Origin: CAZUDO01 sp964618895
Lineage (GTDB): Bacteria; Desulfobacterota; Binatia; DP-6
Assembly (NCBI GenBank): GCA_964618895.1
Contig: CAZUDO010000029.1
Span: forward strand, 1-25,790
Reading direction: 5' to 3'
Length of the DNA: 25,790 bases
Under the pieces are notes generated by a model. The model worked only from the letters and a program-made list of their open reading frames with translations. It did no database searches and was not told the origin of the DNA. Both the position numbers and the translations under genes were made by a program. Positions 1 through 8,600 of this stretch are shown here, piece after piece. The stretch's first letter is position 1, and each line of letters starts with the position of its first letter.

Positions 1-2433
1 CTCCTCCTGACCCTGCTCGCCGCCACTCCCTCTCCCGGCGCGGTCGACCCGGGGGCCCGCTGTCTGGGCGCCAAGCTGAAGGCGGCGGCCCGCTCCACCG
101 CCCGGCAGCTCCGCTGTCACGCCCGGGCCGCGCGCACCGGCATCGCGGTGGACGCGGCATGTCTCAGCGAGGCGCAGGCGCTGCTCCCCACGGGATACGA
201 TCGGGCGGAGAGCCGCGGTGGATGCGCCAGCGACGACGGGGTTGCCCGTCTCGCGGCCGAGGTGGACCGCACCGCGCGCCTGACGAAGACCGCGCTCCTC
301 CCGGCGGCGACCCCGTCGGCATGTCAGGCGGGGAAGCTGTCGGCGGCCGGGGCCCGGACACGGGTGAGCCTCCGGGCGCACGCCGACAATCTGGTTTCGC
401 CCGCGCCGGCCGCCGTGGCGGCAGCCATCACGACCATGCGGGCACGCTACGCGAAGAGCTTCGCCCGCGCGGAGGGCGGTGGCGGGTGCCAGACCACCGG
501 CGATGCCACCACGGTGGCCGGCAAAATCGACGCGGCCCTCGATGGCATCATGGCGGCGTTGCGGGTGGTGACGCGCGCCACCGTGACACTGCCGAGCCCG
601 GTCGCGCCGGCGAACACCCCCGGATCGCCGGGCGTCACCGTCACCAACCCGAAGCTGCTGGCGCAGTTCGGCGGAGCCTCGTTCAGCCTGAACAACGTCA
701 CCTACGCACGCTGGCGGCTGGGCGGGCCGGCGCGCCCGGCGCAGGCGATCCTGGTCACCGTGCCCGGGTTCGGCGGCGGCGCAGGGAACTTCGAGGTCCT
801 GGCCGAGAACCTGATCACGCGCGCGCTCGAGGACCACGGCATGGTGGTCGAGGTCTGGGGATACGATCGTCGCACCGAACAGCTCGAGGACCGTGCTGGA
901 GTGCTCATCGCGGGCGGCCTTGCCGACCCGCTGGTGGCACTCGACTGGTACTACGGCAGCGAACTCGGGCTGACGCTCTCGCCGGCGCTCGCGGGCCTCG
1001 GCCGGCGTGCCGTCTTCTACAACAAGACCAACGACGTGCCTTTCCTGGCCAACTGGACGCCACTGGTCTTCTCGCGCGACATCGACGTGGTGGTGCAGGC
1101 GGCCAACGCCGCCTCCGGTGGCAACACCTTTCTCGGCGGCCACTCCGCGGGCACCGGCTTTGCGGCGCGCTACGCTGCGACAGATTTCAACACGACGGGC
1201 ACGGGGCCGGCCGATCCCGGGTATGCGCGCCTGCGCGGCCTCGTGCTGCTGGAGGGCACGGGCGGCACAACCGCCACGCCGGCGCTCACGGCCGACTCGC
1301 TCGAGCGCATCATCGCGCGCGCGGACGGCGGGCTCTTCGGCGCGGTACGCGATGCGCTCCCCCGCTGCGTGGATGGCGTGACGGCCTGCACGGTGGCCAA
1401 CGAGAGCGCCGATTGCCTGGGCCAGGCGCCGCCCAAGTGTACGGTGCCCACGGGTGCTCACGGCGTGATCCTGGGCATCAGCCCGGCAACCCTCGCTTCG
1501 GCCGAGCCGGCGGGCGTACAGGGCCTCACCGACCCCGACACCGGACAGGCGATCCTCCAGGTCGACCAGGGCGCGCCCGGGAACAACGCCGTCGCCAAGG
1601 TGCCGGACCTGTCGCTCCTCTCCTTCCTCGGAGCGGGGACGGTCGACGGCCTCTTCGGCTCGTTCCTCGACGACGACGGGCTGCTCGCGTCCGCGTCGGC
1701 GGCGATCGCAAGCTCGATCGGTGCCACCGGACCGGTCGTGGGTGGCCTCATCACGTGGCTCGGCGTCGACGAACGCGCGAGCTTCCCGCTCTGCCCGGGG
1801 ACGGGCTGTCCCACGCCGGACAACGGCGCCGCACCGACGACGCTCCCGGGCGCGGTCTGGGGAATGGAGAAGGAAGTCAGCCGGATCGATCGCCTGCGCA
1901 GCTCCTTCGCCGGCCTGGAGGGGGCCAACGCGTCGGACTGGTACTATCCCCAGTCGGGTCTCAGCGTGCTCAGCGCGCCGGGCGCATGTAGCGGCGGCCT
2001 GTGCATCGCCGGCAATGTCGGCGCCAGCTGCGCGAACGACGGGGCCTGCTCGCAGTCGATCTCGCTCGACTCGAGCGCACTCTCCATCGGGAAGAGCCGC
2101 CCCGACATCGAGAACCTGACCCAGGCGGCGAACGTGAACATCCCGGTCCTGGGCATCGGCGGAAGCAACGGCCTGGCGCCGGTGCCTGGCCGGTTCGTCT
2201 CCCTCGCGCAGAGCCTCGGGACGTGCACAGCGCCGGGGTGTACGGGCGCCGCCCGCGTGGTGAACGCCGCGTCGCCCAATCCGGCGTTCCCGACCTTCGG
2301 GAATGCCGCCGGCGGCTTCGAGGTCGTGATCGCTCCGGGCTTTGCGCACGTGGACGTGGTGTCGGCGGAGGACGACGCGGACAACCCCATCGTGGGGGCG
2401 CTCGCCGACTTCCTGGCGCGCAACAGCCCGTGA
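1..2433 (+). CDS. Secreted alpha/beta hydrolase with Cys-containing helical N-terminal module (5' partial)
   Basis: The reading frame is open from base 1, so the gene starts before the window. The first visible residues (LLLTLLAATPSPGA) look like the end of a signal peptide, so the internal GTG at 148 is not the true start. About 810 residues are visible. Residues 15-190 hold two copies of a Cys-containing, Ala/Lys/Arg-rich helical module. The rest is an alpha/beta-hydrolase-like core: an oxyanion-type strand-loop VPGFGGGAGNF, a nucleophile elbow GGHSAGTG (Ser382, counted from base 1) and a likely catalytic His783 in GFAHVDV near the C-terminus. Two Cys-rich insertions lie between elbow and His. 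The core closely matches the gene at 11685-14042 along its whole length, so they are paralogues. Export and an esterase/lipase-like role are inferred; the substrate is unknown. Stop TGA at 2433, 52 bases before the next gene. Confidence 0.85.
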   Translation, partial: LLLTLLAATPSPGAVDPGARCLGAKLKAAARSTARQLRCHARAARTGIAVDAACLSEAQALLPTGYDRAESRGGCASDDGVARLAAEVDRTARLTKTALLPAATPSACQAGKLSAAGARTRVSLRAHADNLVSPAPAAVAAAITTMRARYAKSFARAEGGGGCQTTGDATTVAGKIDAALDGIMAALRVVTRATVTLPSPVAPANTPGSPGVTVTNPKLLAQFGGASFSLNNVTYARWRLGGPARPAQAILVTVPGFGGGAGNFEVLAENLITRALEDHGMVVEVWGYDRRTEQLEDRAGVLIAGGLADPLVALDWYYGSELGLTLSPALAGLGRRAVFYNKTNDVPFLANWTPLVFSRDIDVVVQAANAASGGNTFLGGHSAGTGFAARYAATDFNTTGTGPADPGYARLRGLVLLEGTGGTTATPALTADSLERIIARADGGLFGAVRDALPRCVDGVTACTVANESADCLGQAPPKCTVPTGAHGVILGISPATLASAEPAGVQGLTDPDTGQAILQVDQGAPGNNAVAKVPDLSLLSFLGAGTVDGLFGSFLDDDGLLASASAAIASSIGATGPVVGGLITWLGVDERASFPLCPGTGCPTPDNGAAPTTLPGAVWGMEKEVSRIDRLRSSFAGLEGANASDWYYPQSGLSVLSAPGACSGGLCIAGNVGASCANDGACSQSISLDSSALSIGKSRPDIENLTQAANVNIPVLGIGGSNGLAPVPGRFVSLAQSLGTCTAPGCTGAARVVNAASPNPAFPTFGNAAGGFEVVIAPGFAHVDVVSAEDDADNPIVGALADFLARNSP

Positions 2434-2485
2434 CGGGTGCCCGGGACGCCCTGGCAGTGAACCTTCGATATGGTATCCCTTGGCC

Positions 2486-4471
2486 ATGTTCCGTCACTTC
2501 CGGATCGTCATCTTCGCCGCTGGTGCCCTGACTTCACCAGCATTAGCCTGGCAACACCTCGTCACCGGTACGCCCGATCCCGGCCGCGTCGCGGGGATCG
2601 CGGCCACGGCCGACGATGACCTCGTCGCCGGCGGCCGATTCGGAACGTCGGCGGCAGGGGACGACGGGATGGTCGTGCGGCTCGACGCCGCGAACGGCAC
2701 CGAGGTCTGGCGGCGGGTGATCATCGGATCGGGAACGGGCGACGACAGCGTCCGGGATGTCGCCGTGCGTGCGGACGGCGATGTCTACGCCTTCGGACAG
2801 GTGACGAACACGGGGACCACCGGGGACGCGCTTGCCGTGCGCCTCGACGGCGCCACCGGCACGAACGTCTGGCGGAAGATGATCGACGGCGGCGCCAATG
2901 GTGACGACAGCATCCGGGCGGGCGTCCGCCTCGGCGACGACCTGATCGCGGTCGGCAGCAGCACACGGCCCGACACCATGGGACCCTTTGCCGTATGGCG
3001 CTTCGCCGCGGACAACGGCGACATCCTGTGGAACACACCCATCACGGGGGTCCAGAGCGCCGGGCGCGTCGTCGCCGTGGCCGCCGGCGCCGTGTACGTC
3101 GCCGGGCACGTCGCCCACGACCCGACGGGCACCAGCATCATCATCGCCCGGCTCGATGCCACCACGGGCAATATCGCGTGGACCGTCACCCTGGCAGGCA
3201 GTGGCAACGTCGGGGACGTGGTCCAGGCGATCGCCGTCCCGCATGCGACCCGCGTCGTCATCGCGACGCAGCTGGTGAGCCCGACGACCGGACCCGACGT
3301 GGTGCTCGTCGGGCTCGACACGGCGGATGGCAGCGAGCAGTGGCGAGCCGCGTTCGACGGCGATGCCGCCGGAAGCGACGACGACCGCGCGTGGAGCCTC
3401 GCCGTGGACGGCGGCGGCAACGTCATCGCCGCGATGACGCTCGACCGTGTCGCCACCGCCGAGGACATCGTGGTCGCGAAGCTCACCGGAACGACCGGCA
3501 GCGAGGCGTGGCGGACGACCCTCGACGGTCCCGAGAGCCAGGCCGACGAGGCGCGCGACGTCGCCGTCGACGACCAGGGCGACGTGCTTCTCGTCGGACG
3601 GTCGCGTCGCGCGAACGTCGACGGCCTCACCGCGAAGCTCGACGGGGCCACGGGTGCGGAACGCTGGCGGCGTCTGTTCGTCGGCAGCGTGGCGGGCGGC
3701 GATGCCGTCATCGCGGTCGCCGTGGACAGCGCCGGCCAGGTCGCCATCGGCGGCTTCACGACCAACGGGGGCGGTGCCGACGAAATGACCGTCGCGCGGC
3801 TCACGAGCGCCACGGGGGGGAGCTTCCCGTGCGGCAACGGCACGACCGAGGAGACCGAGGCCTGCGACGACGGCAACACCACGATCGGCGACGGCTGCCG
3901 GGTCGACTGCACGGCCGAGGTCTGCGGCGACGGCATCGTCGACCCCGGCGAGACCTGCGATCCGGGAGCCGACGGCGCCACCGCTTGCTGCACCGCGACC
4001 TGCACCGGCGTCCCCGAGGGCGCGACGTGCGATGACGGCAACGCCTGTACCATCGGCGAAACGTGCACCGCTGGCACCTGCACCACTACCCTGCCCCTCT
4101 GCCACGATGCCGATCCGTGCACGATCGACACCTGCACGGCCGACGGGTGCATGAGCACGAGCATTGCGGGGGTGCGTGCCGCCGCGTGCGTCTTCGACCG
4201 CACGGCCATCAGCGCGCGCTGCCCGGGGGCGCTACCCGCCTCGATCGCCAAGGCCCTCACGCATGCCGAACGAGGCCTCGACGACGCGGGATCCACCACT
4301 GGCAAGCAGGTTCGCGCGCTCCTCAAGAAGGCGCGGGCCTTCGCCAAGAAGGCGCGGAAGCTCGGCGGCAAGGCCGGACAGAAGGGGATCATCGGGCCCA
4401 CCTGCGCCGACACCCTCACCACGGAGATGGACGACCTGCTCGCGCGCCTGAAGACCCTGCTGACCCGATGA
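2486..4471 (+). CDS. Secreted seven-bladed beta-propeller protein with Cys-rich repeats
   Basis: ATG 2486 is chosen because it begins a clear signal peptide (MFRHFRIVIFAAGALTSPALA); the frame runs open further upstream without such a start. The product is 661 residues. Seven repeats of 50-56 residues each contain a 'D-x-x-x-G-x-x-x-W' motif, with Trp at 75, 129, 182, 232, 286, 342 and 394. This is the pattern of a PQQ-like beta-propeller with seven blades. From Cys449 comes a Cys-rich segment: CGNG...CDDGN...GDGC, matching the myxobacterial disulfide repeat family (TIGR02232-like), then two shorter CDDGN/CTIDTCTADGC units. The last 90 or so residues are a Lys/Ala-rich helical tail with two Cys. 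It is probably exported and disulfide-stabilised outside the cytoplasm. Propellers of this kind bind ligands or partners; no catalytic residues are apparent. It follows the hydrolase on the same strand after 52 bases. Confidence 0.82.
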   Translation: MFRHFRIVIFAAGALTSPALAWQHLVTGTPDPGRVAGIAATADDDLVAGGRFGTSAAGDDGMVVRLDAANGTEVWRRVIIGSGTGDDSVRDVAVRADGDVYAFGQVTNTGTTGDALAVRLDGATGTNVWRKMIDGGANGDDSIRAGVRLGDDLIAVGSSTRPDTMGPFAVWRFAADNGDILWNTPITGVQSAGRVVAVAAGAVYVAGHVAHDPTGTSIIIARLDATTGNIAWTVTLAGSGNVGDVVQAIAVPHATRVVIATQLVSPTTGPDVVLVGLDTADGSEQWRAAFDGDAAGSDDDRAWSLAVDGGGNVIAAMTLDRVATAEDIVVAKLTGTTGSEAWRTTLDGPESQADEARDVAVDDQGDVLLVGRSRRANVDGLTAKLDGATGAERWRRLFVGSVAGGDAVIAVAVDSAGQVAIGGFTTNGGGADEMTVARLTSATGGSFPCGNGTTEETEACDDGNTTIGDGCRVDCTAEVCGDGIVDPGETCDPGADGATACCTATCTGVPEGATCDDGNACTIGETCTAGTCTTTLPLCHDADPCTIDTCTADGCMSTSIAGVRAAACVFDRTAISARCPGALPASIAKALTHAERGLDDAGSTTGKQVRALLKKARAFAKKARKLGGKAGQKGIIGPTCADTLTTEMDDLLARLKTLLTR

Positions 4472-4504
4472 TCCGTCGGCGCCCCTTGCCGCGGCAGCCG
4501 GGGT

Positions 4505-5548
4505 GTGGGGGGAGCAGGGGCCGGGACGTCCGACTTGGGACGTTACGTCAACACCCCCGGTTATCCCGACTACGGACCCCGGATGGCGGGCCAACTCGGC
4601 GTGCGCGGCGGGGTCGCCGAATCCGCCGCCCTTGGCGGCACCTGCGTCAACGTCGGGTGCATCCCGAAGAAGCTCTACAGCTACGCGGCGGAGTACGGTG
4701 CCGCCTTCGAGGAATCGCACGGCTTCGGCTGGCGTACGACCGCCCCGCCGCGTTTCAATTGGGGCGCGCTCAAGCAGAACCGCGCCAAAGAGATCACGCG
4801 CCTGAACGGCGTCTACGAAGAGCTGCTTGTCAACGCTGGGGTGCGCCTGCTGCGCGGCCGGGCCACCATCGAAGACCCGCATACGGTGGTGGTGAACGGC
4901 GAGCGCGTCCGTGCGGAGCGGCTGCTGATCGCGACCGGCGGCTGGCCGACGGTGCCCGATATCGTCGGACGGGATCTCGTGCTGACCTCCAACGAGCTGT
5001 TCGACGTCGATCCGTTCCCGACGCGGCTGCTGGTGGTGGGCGGCGGCTACATCGCCTGCGAGTTCGCGTCGATCTTCAACGGTCTCGGCAGCCGCGTAAC
5101 ACAGCTATACCGCGGCCTGCAGGTGATGCGCGGCTTCGACGACGACGTGCGCCACTTTCTCTCCGCCGAGATGGTGAAGTCGGGCGTCGACATCCGTCTC
5201 AACGCCGACGTGCGCGCGGTCGTGCGAACCGCCGCGGGACTCCGCGTGACCCTCGTCAGCGGCGACACCGTGGACGTGGACCAGGTGCTATACGGCACCG
5301 GCCGCGCCCCGAACGTCGCGGGCCTCGGTCTGGAGGGGCTGGGCGTCCAGGTGGACGCGCGGGGCGCGATCGTGGTCAACGACAAATTCCAGAGCGCGGT
5401 GCCGTCGATCTACGCGCTCGGCGACGTGATCAGGCGGGGGGGAAAGGTCGTGGAAACCGACAAGGTACATCCGTGTCGCCGTGGAACGGAACGCATCCGT
5501 CCACCGAAGACCAGTGCCCATCCCCGGGGCATGCGTCGCGCGTGGTAG
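4505..5548 (+). pseudogene. Glutathione-reductase-like flavoprotein, decayed at both ends
   Basis: The central 290 residues are clearly a class I pyridine nucleotide-disulfide oxidoreductase of the glutathione reductase type. They have the redox disulfide GGTCVNVGCIPKK (Cys47, Cys52), the middle ATGG turn, the NAD(P)H-binding LLVVGGGYIACEFA and the FAD-contacting YALGD. Both ends are wrong. The family normally starts with a GxGxxG FAD fold running straight into the first helix. Here GAGAG is followed by about 18 unrelated residues before RMAGQLG resumes the family pattern. After YALGDVI the sequence becomes an unrelated Arg/Pro-rich tail of about 35 residues. The whole C-terminal dimerisation domain with the catalytic His-Glu pair is missing. 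Length is 347 residues against about 450 for the family. Without the interface domain the enzyme should not reduce glutathione disulfide. Assembly error is an alternative cause. The GTG at 4505 is only the open-frame start. Confidence 0.78.
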
Positions 5549-5673
5549 AGCGGACCGACTAGCTCACGACCGCTGCCGCGGAGCGTCTTCCTTCAATCGC
5601 CCCTTCCCGGGCGTCGCGGCTCCTTCTCCCCCCCCGGGTGACGATGGGGGGGATGGGATGATACAGCACCCGG

Positions 5674-8600
5674 GTGCCGGTGCCGTTTTGTCCGCTGGTA
5701 GCGGAGTGGTTCGGGTCGCGATTTGGTACGCCCACGCCGGCGCAGGAGGGCGGGTGGCCGGCGATCGCCGGGGGGCGCGACACCCTGATCGCGGCCCCGA
5801 CCGGGTCCGGGAAGACGTTGGCGGCGTTCCTGTGGTCGATCGACGAGCTGGTGCGCGAGGCGGCCGCGGGCGCCCTCGAGGATCGGACGCACGTCGTGTA
5901 CGTGTCGCCGCTCAAGGCCCTCGGCAACGACATTCAGCGCAATCTCGCCCGCCCGCTGGCGGAGATACAGGCCCTGGCGGTGGCGCGCCTCCAGGCGCTG
6001 CCCGACATCCGGGTCAGCGTCCGCTCCGGCGACACGCCGGCGGCCGAGCGGCGGGCGATGGTGCGGCGGCCGCCGCACATCCTGGTGACCACGCCGGAGT
6101 CGCTCTACATCCTGCTGACGGCCGACGGCAGCCGGCGTTACCTCGCCGGCGCGAGCACGGTGATCGTCGACGAGATCCACGCGCTCGCGGGCGACAAACG
6201 GGGCGCGCACCTGGCGCTGTCGCTCGAACGGCTGGATGCGCTCTGCGGGCGGCGCCTGCAGCGCATCGGGCTCTCGGCCACACAGCGGCCGGTCGAGGAG
6301 GTGGCGCGCCTGCTGGTGGGGGCAGGCCGGTGTGATGCGCAGGGTGTGCCCGCGTGCGCGATCGTCGACGTGGGGCATCGCCGGCAGCTCGAGCTGGCGG
6401 TCGAGGTGCCGGACCAGGAGCTGGGGGCGATCGCCTCCCACGAGCTGTGGGGCGACGTCTACGATCGCATCACCAAGCACGTGCGCGCCCACCGTACCAC
6501 CATCGTGTTCGTCAACACACGCCGCCTGGTCGAGCGCGTCGCCCACAAGCTCGAGGAGCGGCTCGGCGCCGGACGCGTGGCGGCGCATCACGGCAGCATG
6601 GCGCGTCGCATCCGGCTGGAGGCCGAGGCCCGCCTCAAGGCCGGCGAGGTGCCGGTGGTGGTCGCCACCGCCTCGCTCGAGCTCGGTATCGACGTGGGCA
6701 CGGTCGACCTCGTGTGCCACATCGGAGCGCCGCGCGCGTTGGCCACGCTCATCCAGCGCGTCGGACGGTCCGGCCACGCCCGCGGCGCCGTGCCGAAGGG
6801 CATCCTCTTCCCGCTCACGCGCGACGATCTCCTCCAGACGGCGGCCGCCGTGCGTGCCGTGCAGGCGGGCGACCTCGATCGCCTGGTGGTGCCGCAGAAT
6901 CCGCTCGACATCCTGGCCCAGCAGTGTGTCGCCACAGCGGCCACGGGCGAGATCGGGGTCGACGAGCTGTGGGCCCTCGTGCGCCGCGCGTATCCCTTCC
7001 ACGCGCTGGCGCGCGCGGACTTCGATGACGTGCTCGACATGCTGGGCGACGGCGTCGCCACCCGCCGCGGCCGGCGCGGCGCGTTGCTGCACCTCGATCG
7101 CGTCCAGGGGCGGGTGCGCCCCCGGCGCGCCGCGCGCCTGGCGGCCATCACCGGCGGCGGTGCCATTCCGGACACCGCCGACTACCAGGTGGTGGAGGAG
7201 CCGCAAGGCCTCCAGGTCGGCACCGTCAACGAGGATTTCGCCGTCGAGAGCCTGGCGGGCGACATCTTCCTGCTCGGCAACCGCTCCTGGCGCATCCGGC
7301 GCGTCGAGGCCGGGCGCGTGCGGGTCGAAGATGCTGGCGGCGCGCCGCCGACGATCCCCTTCTGGCTGGGCGAGGCGCCGGCACGCACCGCGGAGCTGTC
7401 GGCGGCGGTGTCGGCGCTCCGCGCCGGGGTGAGCGCCCGCCTGGACGACGTGCGCGCCGCGTGCACGTGGGTCGGGACGGAATGCGGGCTTGCGCCCGAC
7501 GGGGCGGCGCAGATCGTCGAGTACCTGGCCGCCACGCGCGCCGCCCTCGGCGTCGTGCCCACCACCGCGTGCGTGGTGGCGGAGCGCTTCTTCGACGAGG
7601 CGGGCGGTATGCAGCTCGTCCTGCATGCCCCCTTCGGCGGGCGCATCAACCGCGCCTGGGGACTCGCGCTCCGCAAGCGCTTCTGCGTCACCTTCAACTT
7701 CGAGCTGCAGGCGGCCGCCACCGACGACGGGCTGGTCATCTCGCTCGGCGAGCAGCACAGCTTCCCGCTGGAGAGCGTGTTCGCGATGCTACGCCCGGAG
7801 ATGCTGGAAGAGGCGCTGACCCAAGCGGCGCTGGCCTCGCCCATGTTCACCAACCGCTGGCGCTGGAACGCCACCCGTGCGCTCGCGCTGCTGCGGCACG
7901 AGGGCGGCCGGCGCGTGCCCATGCCCCTGCAGCGCATGCGCGCCGACGATCTCCTGGCGGCCGTCTTCCCCGATCAGGTGGCGTGCGCCGACAACATGAC
8001 CGGGCCGATCGTCGTGCCGCACCACCCGTTGGTGGACGAGACCATGGCCAACTGCTTGCACGAGGCCATGGACATGGACGGCCTGGCGGCGGTGCTGGCC
8101 GCGGTTGCGCAGGGCACGATCGCCACCCGCGCCGTCGAGACGGCGGCGCCGTCGCCCATGTCGCACGAGATCCTGAACTCGAACCCGTACACGTATCTCG
8201 ACGACGCGCCGCTCGAGGAGCGCCGGGCCCGGGCGGTGGCGCTGCGCCGGACGGACCCGGACCTGGCGGCCGGTCTCGGCGCCCTCGACCTGGCGGCGAT
8301 TGCCGAGGTGTGCGCGCAGGCCTGGCCCGACGTGCGCGACCCGGACGAGCTGCACGACACGCTGTGCTCGCTCGGTGTGCTGCCGGCAGCGGAGATCGAC
8401 GCCGCCGGCTGGGGCGCGCACGCGAGCGTGCTCTGTGCCACGGGCCGGGCGGTGTGGGCGTGCGCGGGCGAGCACCGGCTGGTGGTGGCGGCGGAACGGA
8501 CGCGGCTCGCCGCCACGGCGATTCCCGATCTGCGCTGGGAGACTCCGCCACCGAGCTTGCCGCAGCGCGGCCCCGAGCAGAGCGAGGAAGAGGCGCTCGC

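Noticed and set aside
2543..4105. Long minus-strand open frames opposite the propeller gene
   Set aside because: Antisense shadows of a GC-rich gene: Arg/Ala/Gly-rich, without domains, while the plus-strand frame has a clear signal peptide and repeats.
5530..5580. GGTAGAGC and TAGCTCA strings resembling a tRNA D-arm
   Set aside because: They are in the wrong order and no anticodon stem, T-loop or acceptor pairing could be found around them.
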